Made by a program: the position numbers and the translations under genes. Positions 49,377 to 59,576 of a stretch of 64,000 nt of DNA are shown here, in pieces. Source of the stretch: Mycoplasma nasistruthionis (GTDB lineage: Bacteria > Bacillota_I > Bacilli_A > Mycoplasmatales > Metamycoplasmataceae). Position 1 is the first letter of the stretch. The number at the start of each line of letters is the position of its first letter. The DNA is taken from contig NZ_CP040825.1 of assembly GCF_006228185.1 (NCBI RefSeq), positions 62,001-126,000 of the forward strand, read 5' to 3'. The notes under the pieces are model-generated. The model was not told the DNA's origin and did not search any database. It saw only the letters and a program-made list of their open reading frames with translations.

Positions 49377-50612
49377 ATGCTTAAAGTATATGTATGTGGT
49401 CCGACGGTCTATAATGACGTTCATATAGGGAATTTAAGACCGATTGTGACCATGGATTTAATGTTGAAAAGTGCTAGAGCGATAGGATTAAAGTTTAATT
49501 TTATCCATAATATCACAGATATTGATGACAAAATAATCAACAGAGCAATCCAAGAGAAAAAAACAGAAAAAGAAATTTCAGAATACTATGCAAATCAATA
49601 TTTAGAGTTGCTTGAAAAATTCAATGTTGACACTATTACAAAAATTGAATACGTAACTGAAAACATGCAAGAGATTGAAAAAACAATTTCACGTATAGTG
49701 CGTTTCGGTTATGCATATCCTGATGACAAGGGAAATGTTTGATACAACGTATTTAAAAGTAAAAGAGTTTATGGGAAAGTATCAAACCAAAACATTGAAA
49801 ACATGGTTTATGAAGATCAAAACTATGACAAGCATCATCCAGCTGATTTCGCTATCTGAAAAGCAACAAATATGGGAGTAAAATATCAAACTCAATTTGG
49901 CGAAGGTAGACCAGGTTGGCATACAGAATGTGCGGCTATTATTGACAAACACTTCAGAGGAAGAGGTGTTGACATTCATGGTGGAGGAATGGATTTAACA
50001 TTTCCACACCATGAAAACGAAAATATCCAATTTTGAGCAGCAAATGAAAGAATGATGATTTCAAAAAAATGAATCAGAACTGGACAAATTAACCTTCAAG
50101 GTGAAAAAATGTCAAAATCTTTACAAAATGTAATTTTAGCTAAAGATTTTATCAAAGAACATCATCCTGATGTTTTAAAAATGATTTTCCTTTTAAGTTC
50201 ATTAACAGGAACAATCAACATCGATGAAGCAATTTTTGAAAACGTTAAAGCGATTTTCAGAAAAATTAAGAAAATTTATTTCACAAATCACATATTGAAT
50301 TTAAAAACTATTCCAAACTTAAAGCACGATGAACAAATTTTTGACAGAATGCTTTATTCAGTTTTTAATACCCATTTTGCTGAATTCAATAAGGATTTAA
50401 ACGAAATGATTAAGAAAATTAATTTAAATCAAGATCCAGTTTTAATTACAACATTAGTTGAAGTAATTGATATTTTAGGGTTTTCATTTAAAGATTTTGA
50501 TTATGAAGCTTATAGACCGATTTATAACGAATGAAAACATCTGATGAATATCAAAGATTATGAAAATGCAGATCGTAAAAGAGCTATTTTAATGGATAAA
50601 GGCTTAATTTAG
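49377..50612 (+). CDS. cysS: Cysteinyl-tRNA synthetase
   Basis: A 411-residue class I synthetase, shorter than usual at both ends; it begins directly with [18 protein letters not shown] (HIGH-type motif). Zinc ligands Cys8 in CGPTVY, the Cys of GWHTECA and the His/Glu of FPHHENE are present. KMSK is in [12 protein letters not shown]. The end reads through TGA at 50532. The mRNA appears leaderless. It is followed by rlmB after 28 bases, the same cysS-rlmB order as in Firmicutes. Confidence 0.96.
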
Positions 50613-50640
50613 TCAAAATGAGGAAAAGTAGGAAAATTTT

Positions 50641-51402
50641 ATGAAAAATACAAACAAAAACAAACTTTTTAATAAGAATAAAGAAGCTAAAAGTTTAAAT
50701 GTGCCAAAATTATTTGTGTGTGGGAGAAACTCGGTATTAGAAGCATACAAAAATGGTTTTAAATTTTCCTTAATTTTAGTTGCAGATCCAATGCACCTAA
50801 AGCTTTTCCAAGGTAATTCAAAAACTAAAGTGCAGCTAGTATCGAAAGACGAAATTAAACAAATCACCAATGAAAATCATCAAGGTTTCATTGGTTTCAT
50901 TGAAAGTTGAAACTATTTAAATGTGGATCATTTAATTAAAAATCAACCTAAATTAGTTCTTGCTCTTGACAAAGTTCAAGATCCACATAATTTAGGAGCA
51001 ATAATCCGTACAGCTAATGCTGCAGGGGTTAAAGATATTATTTTAACCAAATCACAATCAGCTGAAATTTCAACAACTGTGTTGAAAATTGCATCTGGAG
51101 GTTTTATTGGTGTGAATTTTTATCGTGTAAATAGTTTAAGTGCTACTTTAACTAAATTAAAAGATCACAATTATTGAGTTTATGCGACAACTTTAGATGA
51201 AAAAGCTTTACCGCACACTATAGTTCAATACAACACACCTTCTGTGTTAGTGGTAGGAAACGAAGGAGAAGGTGTATCAAAAAGTGTTTTATCAGTCACT
51301 GATCAAACAGTTTACATCAAACAAGCAGGGACTGTGCAGTCGTTAAATGTATCTGTAGCAACTGGTATTGTATTATTTGATGCTATAAATAAACTTGACT
51401 AA
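50641..51402 (+). CDS. rlmB: 23S rRNA (guanosine-2'-O)-methyltransferase RlmB family
   Basis: A 253-residue SpoU-class (knotted) methyltransferase. N-terminal substrate-binding domain VCGRNSVLEAYKNGFK; catalytic SpoU motifs DKVQDPHNLGAIIRTANAAG, VLVVGNEGEGVSKSV and IKQAGTVQSLNVSVATGIVLF. RlmB modifies G2251 of 23S rRNA; TrmH-type alternatives cannot be excluded, but the N-terminal domain and the cysS neighbour favour RlmB. A Lys/Asn-rich leader of about 20 residues precedes the domain. No clear ribosome site beyond AAGTAGGAAAA. Confidence 0.9.
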
Positions 51403-51422
51403 TCTGACAGTCACTACCCCTT

Positions 51423-51450
51423 TTTGACAAAGTTTTCTAAATTTGTCAAA
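51423..51450 (+). repeat. Inverted repeat TTTGACAAA / TTTGTCAAA
   Basis: Perfect nine-base arms with a ten-base spacer, 20 bases after the rlmB stop. No T-run follows, so it looks more like an operator or protein-binding site than a terminator. A second smaller repeat, TATCAA/TTGATA, lies at 51468-51485. Confidence 0.7.
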
Positions 51451-51484
51451 CACCAAAAACTACAAACTATCAAATTTAGTTGAT

Positions 51485-51535
51485 AATTTTGTTAACCAAC
51501 ACAGCGACAATATAAAAATTATGGTTAACAAAATT
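51485..51535 (+). promoter_or_regulatory. Thirteen-base inverted repeat straddling the -10 and start codon of an unknown gene
   Basis: AATTTTGTTAACC (51485-51497) and its exact complement GGTTAACAAAATT (51523-51535) flank 25 bases holding TATAAA (51511-51516) and the start codon ATG 51521-51523. The upstream arm lies at the -35 position and the downstream arm begins at the G of the ATG. Confidence 0.75.
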
Positions 51536-52135
51536 CGTTGACTCACTGGAAAAAGCAAGTTGAATCAAGACGAAATTTATAATCGATTAATTTATGAATT
51601 TAGTCAATCATTTCAAGAGCTTAACCAAGCTGTTGAAAATACAAAATCTACTCAAATACGTAATTTAGGATTACACTCTAATCAAACTACTCATTCTTAT
51701 TTAAAGCAATTTAAACAAGATTATAATCGTAATCTATCCTTTCTTCAGAAAACTTCCTGCGGCAATTGTGAAGTTTCTGAATTTCATCATTATCTTGCTA
51801 ATTTCCAAAAGCAAAAAACAGAAAATAAACACCGAGCAAACCAAACTAAACTTAATTCAAAAGCCGACTTATGAAACAATTTAAAAATAAAAACCTTAAA
51901 TTATTTCAACAGGCAAGCTAATAGTCAGTATCAATTTGAAACTAAACTTAGCAATAACTTTTTAAAACTAAATAAAATCCAATCTGAAATTAATCAAACC
52001 AAGCAAGACAATTTGTATTTAAACAATTCCTACATTTTAAACTTCAAAACTCCTGAAATTGATGTTCAAAATAAAATAAAGCCAAATTGTTTTAATCTTG
52101 TTAATCACTTTTTCAAAAGATATTTATTAATCTAA
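51521..52135 (+). CDS. Hypothetical protein in the position of sigH/yacP, with inverted-repeat promoter
   Basis: A 204-residue protein read through two TGA-Trp codons. It starts MVNKIRWLTGKSKLNQDEIY; an in-frame stop lies upstream and no ribosome site is visible, so the mRNA is probably leaderless. It is rich in N, Q and K with amphipathic helices (NRLIYEFSQSFQELNQAV). One CGNC pair near residue 84 is followed by FHHYL, a possible but unproven metal site. In Firmicutes, genes between rlmB and rpmG are yacP and sigH; no sigma region can be recognised here. Unknown function. Confidence 0.6.
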
Positions 52136-52148
52136 ATTAGTGACTTTT

Positions 52149-52172
52149 TCAAACAATCCTAGGTTTGTTTTG
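52149..52172 (+). terminator. Hairpin after the unknown gene
   Basis: AAACAA-TCCTAGG-TTTGTTTT is nearly palindromic around CCTAGG and runs into four T. Confidence 0.5.
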
Positions 52173-52235
52173 GTAATTTACTAAATCATTAAATAAAAAC
52201 AAATATTTCAAAAATAACAATTTAATATCAATAAT

Positions 52236-52270
52236 ACCCTTTACTACTTTTAGTAGTAAAGTGGTTTTTT
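52236..52270 (+). terminator. Terminator upstream of rpmG
   Basis: CTTTACTAC and its complement GTAGTAAAG around five bases, then TGG and six T. The rpmG promoter follows with TACAAT at 52294-52299. Confidence 0.75.
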
Positions 52271-52308
52271 ATGCCTGAAAATTAAAATTGTGATACAATT
52301 TAAACATA

Positions 52309-52461
52309 ATGAAAAGCAACAACAAAGTATCAATTGCTTGTGAATTATGCAAGCGTAAAAATTATTCAACAAACAAAAGTGCAGGAAATCAAAAACGCCT
52401 AGAAATAGCCAAGTTTTGCAAAAATTGTAATCAAAAAACCTTGCACAAGGAAGAGATCTAA
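52309..52461 (+). CDS. rpmG: 50S ribosomal protein L33
   Basis: A 50-residue zinc-ribbon L33 with both Cys pairs (ACELCKRKNY and FCKNCNQKT), so it is the zinc-binding (C+) form. It is too short for most ORF finders. The -10 TACAAT ends nine bases before the ATG and no ribosome site is seen, so translation may be leaderless. The stop overlaps secE (TAATG). The rpmG-secE-nusG order is the standard one. Confidence 0.93.
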   Translation: MKSNNKVSIACELCKRKNYSTNKSAGNQKRLEIAKFCKNCNQKTLHKEEI

Positions 52462-52703
52462 TGTCTGATAACAAACAAATTACAGCAAGCAAGCCAAGCA
52501 TCTTTAACCGTTTTAAAAATCGTAAAAAAATATACTTTGCACGTAAAGTAGCAAAAGATATTAAACGTGTTAGATGACCTGATGCTAAAACAAATTGATA
52601 CAATATGTTAAAAATTATCATTTTTACTAGTTTGTTTGCTTTATTCGTGTATGCTGTTACAATTGGTTTTACATCACTATGAAAATTAATTCAAGCATTT
52701 TAA
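52461..52703 (+). CDS. secE: Preprotein translocase subunit SecE
   Basis: An 80-residue protein with a basic N-terminus. The conserved KDIKRVRWPDAKTN (Trp by TGA) precedes a single C-terminal helix IIIFTSLFALFVYAVTIGF. It is the essential SecYE clamp of the translocon. The start overlaps the rpmG stop and has AAGGAAGAG just before it. Confidence 0.93.
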
Positions 52704-52727
52704 TTAATTGTTAAGGAACTTATTATT

Positions 52728-53333
52728 ATGGACAAAAATTTTAAATGATACATGATTTCAACTGTTAGAGGTAAAGAAGAGCAAGTTCTAGAAGCTTTAA
52801 ACAACCGTATCGTTGCTGAAAAAGTTGCACATTGCTTCGATTCAGAAGCTACTGAATTTGGTGCTTTTAAAATCTTTAAAAAACCAACTATTACAGCAAA
52901 AGAAATGGATAAAAAACGTTTAGGCGAAGCTTATAAAATCAAAGAAGTTAACATCTATCCAGGTTATATTTTTGGAAGAATTGACTTTACAGATGAAGCT
53001 TGATTTGTTGTACGTAATACACAATTTGTAACAGGTATTATTGGTTCATCAGGTAAAGGTGCTAAACCAACACCAGTTGAAGCTCGTGAAATTAGAAAAA
53101 TGTTTCAAAAAGAAAAAGAAGCTAGAGATCAATTTAATTCAGGTAAAAACTTATTGCATTTACAACTAAATGATATTGTTGAAGTAGTAGATGGACCATA
53201 TAAAGGTGAAAAAGGTCCAATTGTTAAATTAGACATTAATTACAACAACGCAACAATTATCATTGAAAGCTTCGGTAAGAAAACAGAAGTAGAATTAGAC
53301 CTTGACAACTTAAAACCAACAGAAGAGTATTAA
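52728..53333 (+). CDS. nusG: Transcription antitermination factor NusG
   Basis: A 201-residue elongation factor bridging RNA polymerase and ribosome. NGN domain FKWYMISTVRGKEEQVLEAL, then YPGYIFGRIDFTDEAWFVVRN and TGIIGSSGKGAKPTPV. A linker precedes the KOW domain NDIVEVVDGPYKGEKGPIVK. A 25-residue insert in the NGN domain (ATEFGAFKIFKKPTITAKEM) is common in mycoplasmas. The true start at 52728 lies before a TGA-Trp. RBS TTAAGGAAC. Confidence 0.95.
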
Positions 53334-53348
53334 TCTTAACAAATATAA

Positions 53349-53381
53349 AAAATTCAGATCAATGATCTGAATTTATTTTTT
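53349..53381. terminator. Bidirectional terminator between nusG and the ABC-2 exporter
   Basis: AAATTCAGATC and its complement around AAT, T-run on the plus side and A-run on the other. Confidence 0.88.
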
Positions 53382-53385
53382 GCTT

Positions 53386-54525
53386 TTATCTCATTGATTT
53401 AGGCTTTTTGACAATAATTAAACTCGATAAAACATAAAACACTAAACCAACAGTTGTTATTATTAAATAATATCAATAACTATTTAACTTATAATCTCCA
53501 TATTGATAAACCATACCAATATTAACTTCAAAATTAGTTCTTCATGTTTCAAATCAAGCACTACCAAGGTATTTATCAATTGAAGCCAAATAAGTTGCTG
53601 TATCTTTTAAATAAGCAGCGTCATAATTACCTGAATTTAATATTGTTTTAATTTCAGTTAGTTTATATGCTATTTCAGCATTGCTATTATCAGCTAGTTT
53701 GATATTTTTACTTAAGTCAATTGCACTATCTAGTGATGAATTAAGTATCATTAATTGACTTTGAGATAAACTAGTTGAATCATTTATGGCTTTAATACTG
53801 TTATTTAAATTATCAATAACTATTAAATTAGCTTGGATATTATCAAGTTCTTTTGTCATAAAATACTGTCTAAATAATCCAGCACTATAAGCATTTGGAA
53901 ATGCTTTAATAACCCATTGCACAGCAGAAGGTAATGTGCCAATTGAAACATAAGCTCCGACTAAAAATCCTACCAAAGTACCAATAATAATGCTAATTGT
54001 TGTAAAGGCGTTATTGTTTTTAATGAACAATATAACAAAACATACAATTGCATTTGACATAAAACAAGTAAGTAAAATTACAGCAACAACTAATAAACCA
54101 TTTTGCCAGTTTAATAAACTCCCACCTTTAATTAAGACATAAGATTGTCCAAAGACAAGTACACAAAGAGACATAATAACACTAACGATAATACCAGTAA
54201 GTAAATAAGAAGTCATTATGACACTTTTAGATACAGGAGCTACATATAAATCTTTTAGTTGCTTATTTTCTTTGTCTGATACCATAACAGCATAAGCGCC
54301 TAAGCAACTAGTTAATGGCACGGAAGATAACATACCAGATAACATCCAATAATTTAATAAATTATTAGTATCAACATTACCAATTACATGCAATCTGTCT
54401 TTAACCGCATTGCCAATAAATAAAACAAATAAGGCAAAAATAACAATTACACCTAAAAGTGAAAAAAACACACCACTTTTATTTTTAAAGTAAATCTTTA
54501 AATTTCTAATTAGTAGTTGTTTCAT
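53386..54525 (-). CDS. ABC-2 type transporter permease
   Basis: A 379-residue membrane protein of the ABC2_membrane type. N-terminal NLKIYFKNKSGVFFSLLG (cytosolic connecting helix) and six helices are seen. A hydrophilic, helix-rich external region of about 110 residues (QLMILNSSLDSAIDLSKNI) sits before the last helix. That external domain is unusual for exporters of this size. It overlaps the upstream ATPase gene by 20 bases, so both form one exporter. The substrate is unknown; drug or lipid export is common for the family. Confidence 0.88.
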
Positions 54526-55450
54526 TAGTGTCCAACTCCTTTCCGGTTATATTTAAAAATACATCATCCATAGAACCATAAAGCACTTGATAACTATCGA
54601 TTGCATACATAATTGGAATTAAAATACTCATTGCTTTTTTAGTGTCGTTAATTTTAACATCAATATAATCATTTTGAATTATAAATTCATAATCATTCTT
54701 AGTTAAATAGTCTAGAATTATATCTTTAGCATCAACAGTGTTAAGTGGTTTAATTTGAATATGTTCTGATGTATACTTAGCCTTTAATTCAAACGGAGTT
54801 CCTTGGGCTATAATTTGTCCGGCATCAATAATGGTTATAAAATCAGCTTGCGCAGCTTCTTCCATATAATGAGTTGTTAGAAAAATTGTTGTGTTATAGT
54901 CAATTTGGAGTTTCTTAATAGTGTTTCAAATCGCTTTTCTTGTTTGCGGATCAAGTCCAGTAGTAGGTTCATCTAAAAACAGAATTTCAGGCTTACATAT
55001 TAATGCTCTAGCAATATCAACACGCCGTTTTTGACCACCAGACAAAGCTTTGTACTTCTTTTTTCAAATGTTGCTTATATCACAAGTTTCTATGACGTTT
55101 TGCAATTCAATTTTAGCTTGCTTATATGATTTATAATATAATCCTGCCTTGATTTTTAAATTTTCTTTAACAGTTAAATTACCATCTAAAACTGAGTCTT
55201 GGAAAACAACGCCAATCTTTGATTTAATTTTATTTGACTGCGTTTTTAAATCAAGCCCTGCAATTTTAACTTCACCGGAATCGTAAGAGTTTAATGTGGA
55301 TAAAATATCAATCGTGGTTGATTTGCCTGCACCATTTGTACCTAAAAATGCAAACAAACTACCTTTAACAACATCAAACGAGATTCCTTTGACTGCTAAA
55401 AAGTTACCATAAGATTTTTTCAAATCTTTAACTTCAATAATTTTGTCCAT
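54506..55450 (-). CDS. ABC transporter ATP-binding protein (ABC-2 exporter)
   Basis: A 314-residue ATPase of the DrrA/CcmA group. Walker [11 protein letters not shown] (about residues 35-44), Q-loop [14 protein letters not shown], signature LSGGQKRR, Walker [14 protein letters not shown] and switch [11 protein letters not shown]-terminal DUF4162-like extension follows. Two TGA-Trp codons split it under the standard code. It starts with AAGGAGG and partners the overlapping permease. Confidence 0.92.
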
Positions 55451-55465
55451 TAAACCTCCTTGTTA

Positions 55466-55488
55466 AATAAAAAAATGCCTTTAGGCAT
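55466..55488 (-). terminator. Terminator after tRNA-Trp
   Basis: On the minus strand ATGCC-TAAA-GGCAT is followed by a T-run; it separates the tRNA from the ABC exporter. Confidence 0.8.
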
Positions 55489-55492
55489 ACTC

Positions 55493-55566
55493 TGGCAGGG
55501 GTTAAAGGAATCGAACCCTTATCATCAGTTTTGGAGACTGCTATATTGCCATTATACGAAACCCCC
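55493..55566 (-). tRNA. tRNA-Trp (anticodon CCA)
   Basis: The cloverleaf on the minus strand has acceptor GGGGGTT with AACCCCT, discriminator G and an encoded CCA end. The anticodon loop is CTCCAAA, giving CCA for UGG. The T-arm AAGGG-TTCGATT-CCTTT is complete. Reading of UGA needs a second tRNA-Trp with anticodon TCA, which is not in this window. Confidence 0.94.
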
Positions 55567-55787
55567 ATAAACAACAATATTTATCTACCTTAATATTACT
55601 AAAATTTAAACTTTTTCATTAACTAAATTAATTATTTTGAAATTTATAATTTCAAAATATGTAAAACAAACTAAAAAATCCAGAAACTATTTCTCCTTAA
55701 TGTATTAAGAAAAAAAGTTCTGATTTAAAACATGATAAATAGTGAAAAAATGTATCACTTAAGAAATTAGCATTAAATATCCATTAC
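55567..55787. other. AT-rich spacer without recognised gene
   Basis: About 220 bases between tRNA-Trp and the small membrane gene. It must hold the tRNA promoter on the minus strand. No RNA gene or repeat was recognised. Confidence 0.4.
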
Positions 55788-56064
55788 ATGGATATTATGA
55801 TGTTTATACCCTCTATTATTTTATTTTTAGTGCTAATATTTGGCAATGTTTTATTTACTATAATGGGAATTATATTTATTATCGGGTTTTCAATTACAAG
55901 AGTTGTCTTAGTCATTTTAATGATTGTTGCAACACAAAAAAGCTGAACAAACAGTAATTTTCATACTTGGAATTGCAGGGATATTCATTCCAGTATGTTT
56001 ATTAAGAGCTTCAATTATGGCTATATGCCGCAAACAAGATAAATATGCAAAAATGAATCTTTAA
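55788..56064 (+). pseudogene. Small hydrophobic membrane protein, apparently frameshifted
   Basis: It reads MDIMMFIPSIILFLVLIF, a second helix and RVVLVILMIVATQK. The reading then becomes non-hydrophobic and ends at 56042. If one A is removed from the A6 run at 55936-55941, the frame continues AEQTVIFILGIAGIFIPVC to RKQDKYAKMNL and TAA at 56062-56064. The corrected product has about 91 residues and three helices. It is unlike any family I recognise. It may be a pseudogene or a sequence error; a terminator follows directly. Confidence 0.55.
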
Positions 56065-56072
56065 TAAGATAT

Positions 56073-56107
56073 AAATCACATTTATTCTTAATAGATGTGA
56101 TTTTTGT
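56073..56107 (+). terminator. Terminator after the small membrane gene
   Basis: AAATCACAT and ATGTGATTT around 13 bases, followed by T5. Confidence 0.82.
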
Positions 56108-56212
56108 TTTGAATCCTTAAATATGCAGGTGAATCTAATGCATACAAGGCAAACAGTCGCATTAATTAATGAAATGTCTTCATAAAAATTTTTTAACCTA
56201 CTTTAATCACTT

Positions 56213-56218
56213 TATAAT
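56213..56218 (+). promoter_or_regulatory. -10 element of a leaderless small gene
   Basis: TATAAT ending six bases before ATG 56225, the same spacing as at cysS; no ribosome site. Confidence 0.6.
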
Positions 56219-56224
56219 ATAACA

Positions 56225-56443
56225 ATGAAATCGTTAAAGAGAACAAAAATCAAAAATCACAAAAAACCATCACTAAATGACTTAGGCTTAAATGACAGAA
56301 GCGTTTATGAAGAGTTAGTTAAAGAAATTTTTCAAGTACACAATATTACTAATCAACAAATCTTAGAACGAATTAACAAAAAGAAACAACAAGGAATAAA
56401 AATAGACAAATTAGATTCATATAAAATACACGATGAAAATTAA
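56225..56443 (+). CDS. Small basic hypothetical protein
   Basis: A 72-residue protein starting MKSLKRTKIKNHKKPSLND with a centre DRSVYEELVKEIFQVHNITN and a Lys-rich end. It is likely helical; the basic start may bind nucleic acid, but no family was recognised. The -10 box six bases upstream of the ATG implies a leaderless message. It converges with ychF across a shared hairpin. Confidence 0.6.
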   Translation: MKSLKRTKIKNHKKPSLNDLGLNDRSVYEELVKEIFQVHNITNQQILERINKKKQQGIKIDKLDSYKIHDEN

Positions 56444-56474
56444 TTTTAATTACAATTAAACCAAACAAGAATAT

Positions 56475-56503
56475 AAAAAGACAGCAAATGCTGTCTTTTA
56501 TTT
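56475..56503. terminator. Bidirectional terminator between the small gene and ychF
   Basis: AAAAGACAGCA and its full complement separated by two A; T-run on both strands. It overlaps the ychF stop. Confidence 0.85.
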
Positions 56504-57598
56504 TCCGAATTTGAAATGACAAATATCACCATCTTGCATTACATAAGTTTTACCTTCTGATCTTAGCTTACCAGCGTTTTTAGCACCCAGTTCACCACCA
56601 TTTTCAACAAAATCATTGTAAGCAATAACATCTGCTTTGATAAATTTCTTTTCAAAATCAGTATGAATAACTCCAGCACATCTTGGAGCTAGTCAACCTT
56701 TTTGATAAACTCAAGCTCTAACTTCAACCTTACCTGCTGTAAAGTAAGTTTCAAGATTTAATAAATTAAATGCTTCACGCGTAAGTAGATCTAAACCACT
56801 TGTGGTTATTCCATACATTGATAGTAATTCCATTTTTTCTTCTTCTGATTCTACTTCAACTAGTTCAGACTCTAGCTGAACACAAATAGGAAGCAATTTT
56901 TCATGAGGTAGTAATGATTGTGCTAACGCTTTATAATTTTCATCTTCTTGATAGTTGGCAAATTGATCATTACCTAAATTTGCTACATAAATCATTGGTT
57001 TGAAAGTAAGTAAGTGATAACCTTTAATGATCTTAGTTTGTTTTTCATCAAAACTAAGTTCTCTAGCAGGAGTGTTGTTTTCAAAAGCTTCTTTCAAGAT
57101 AGTTGCTACTTGTTGTTCTGCTAAAGCATCAGCATCGCCAGATTTAGCTTTCTTTGATACTCTGTTTAATATATTTGTAATAGTTTCTAAATCAGCTAGC
57201 AGCAATTCATAATTGATAATATCTTTATCTCTAACCGGATTAACTGATTGTTCAACGTGTTGAATGTTTTTATCATTAAAACATCTAACAACGTGAATAA
57301 TAGCATCAACTTCCCTGATGTTACCTAAAAATTTATTACCTAATCCAGCTCCATCAGCTGCACCTTTTACTAATCCTGCAATGTCAACAAAATCAAAATT
57401 AGCTCAAACGATTTTATCTGGCTTAACTAATTGTGCTATTTTTTGTAACCTTGGATCGATTAATGGCACTGAAGCAATGTTAGGTTCAATTGTAGTAAAG
57501 GCATAATTAGAAGATTCAACTTGTTTTTTAGTTATAGCACTAAATAAAGTACTTTTACCAACGTTTGGTAATCCAACAATTCCTGCTTTTAAAGACAT
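56498..57598 (-). CDS. ychF: Ribosome-binding ATPase YchF (Obg family)
   Basis: A 366-residue P-loop protein, ATP-preferring in studied members, associated with ribosomes and stress responses. G1 is [20 protein letters not shown] and G3 is [20 protein letters not shown]. The NxxE-type G4 region is in [12 protein letters not shown] helical domain sits in the centre and the C-terminal TGS-like part ends [22 protein letters not shown]-Trp at several sites. RBS AAAGGAG. Confidence 0.95.
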
Positions 57599-57634
57599 AT
57601 TTACTCCTTTGAAGTTATTAAATTTCTCTTTTAA

Positions 57635-58921
57635 TTATTCAGATATCCTTTTAACATGTTTAGAAACATAATATCTAAATTTATCCATCTCTTGTTCATT
57701 AAGCATTTCTATTTTATTTTTTGTAATTCTACTACTTAAAAATTGAGTTAGTTTTAAACTTTGGTTTAATAAATTTTTATGATTCTTCTTAACTTTAAAA
57801 GATAAAGTGTCAATATCAAAATAAATGTAACCTTTCTCAAATTCTTTGTCATGATTTGGACACAATAAAAAACCATTAACACCATCTGTTACATTTTTAG
57901 TAGCTTCTTCTAATGATATATAGCCTTTTTTGAATTCATCCTCAATATCTGTAAATCTATGAATGTGTGATGCTATTAAATTATCAAAAATAGAATAATC
58001 ACAAGCAAAACATTCTTTTATAAAATTAAATGCTTGTTGAATTTTTCTCTTAAATAATGTTTGATTTCTCTTTAGTGAAATTTCATCAATTGGTTTTGGA
58101 TTTTGCTGTTTTAAAGCATCTTTATAGAATGAGTTTAAGATATATGTGTTTTCTATATTAATGTTAAATGACTTTAATATATTCAATTTGTCATTTGATA
58201 ATTTCCTATTGTTATTATTTTTATAAAGAATGAAGTTGATTTTATCAATATTTCATGCCTTTCTTTTTTCTGAAAGCAAAAGACAAGTTAGAAAAGTCTC
58301 ACCTCATTTCGCACCATCTATAGTTCCAAAAATATCAACATTATTTTCATCTGTTTTTACAATAAACATTGAATCATTTTTAGAGTTTTTAAGTTTTAAA
58401 TTATTCTTTATAGCAATAAAAGTTTCTAGATTTTCAATTGTATTGTTTGAATTTAAGGAATTAGAAAACCGTATGCCAATTTCTTTCATTATTGCTATTG
58501 AATTATTAATAGAAGGTGTTGCTTTTGTAAATTTTAAATTAAATTTGTTCAGTAATCTAAGACTAACAGGATTTAAAGAAACACAGACTTGTATATTTTT
58601 ATTTTTAGCTATCTTAAATGCATTATAAAAATTTTGCGCTAAAAAAGTATTTCTAGATTTTGTTTTAAAATCACTGCTTAATATTTGACTAAAATAAACT
58701 AAAAAAGAATTGTTAACAATAACACCTTGATATTTTAAATTAGGATTTACAGTAAAAGAACATTCTTCAAATTTTACATTTACTAAATATTCATCAAAAA
58801 CTAAAGTTTCATAAATGATTTTAAAAATCTCATCATTATTTTTTATATTATTATCTACATCATTAGCATTTAATATGTTTTCGATAAATGCTTTTGAAAC
58901 ATCAATTTTATTTTTTATCAT
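57635..58921 (-). CDS. HNH-type restriction endonuclease (putative)
   Basis: A 428-residue protein crossing two TGA-Trp codons. The N-terminal 300 residues match nothing I know. At about 304-370 is a zinc-type HNH nuclease: CFAC (304, 307), NLIASHIHR with His at about 319, VTDGVNGFLLCPNH (Cys354, His357) and a final FEKGYIYFD. Such domains occur in type II restriction enzymes. ATG 58921 overlaps the upstream methyltransferase by 14 bases and follows GAGGAA, so they are one operon. With the cytosine methyltransferase across the intergenic region it forms a probable restriction system. Recognition site unknown. Confidence 0.75.
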
Positions 58922-59576
58922 TTTTAATGTTTTCCTCAATATTTTTATAATTTATACCTTCTCAAACTTGAATATCTTTCTTGAACATTGAGTTGGCTAT
59001 TCACATTGAAGCAAAACTTGGTCTTTGTAGGTTTTTAACATCATAATTTAAATGATCTTTTGTAAAACACATCCTTCTTTTCAGATGGATATATTGAACC
59101 CTGTCAAATTTCTGTAATTCATCACAAAATTTTTCACTATTTAATGCTTGTATTCCAAAAATTAAGGCTCATTGTTTATTTGAACCAAATTCTAACAATC
59201 TTTTTAATAAATTATGTTTATTTCTAAAAGGTGGGTTTGAAACTATAATATCTCATTTTTCATTAGGTTCATACTTGTAAAAATCTTGTTCATATAAGAT
59301 GTGAGAATATATAACTTTATAACCATAATCTCTAAAAGCTTTAACAAAGTTAGATGTTTCTAAATCAAAAGGACACCAAATAACTTTAGTTTTAGGAATT
59401 TTAGCTGTTTTTATAAAAAATTCTACATCTTCATAAGTTGTATATCATTCATCATCATTAGCATATCTAAAAGCTCTTGTGATGTCATTTGAATTTTTTA
59501 TAATTGCAGTTTTAACCATTTCTTGAACATACTCATTAATACCTGTTTGAGTTATTTCTTGTACACTGTCTTTCAT
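58908..59576 (-). CDS. Phage-type N6-adenine DNA methyltransferase
   Basis: A 222-residue methyltransferase missed by standard-code ORF finding because of six TGA-Trp. The motif VIWCPFDLETSNFVKAF replaces the usual FxGxG, and DIIVSNPPFRNK is motif IV (NPPF). Both are typical of the small Dam-like enzymes of phages and mobile elements. The C-terminal half has WALIFGIQALNSEKF. RBS AAGGAG before ATG 59576. The gene overlaps the HNH endonuclease downstream. It likely protects the host site, jointly with or apart from the divergent cytosine methyltransferase. Confidence 0.78.

Noticed and set aside
51521-52135. Calling this gene a sigma factor because of its position
   Set aside because: No region 2 or region 4 helix-turn-helix pattern could be recognised; position alone is not enough.
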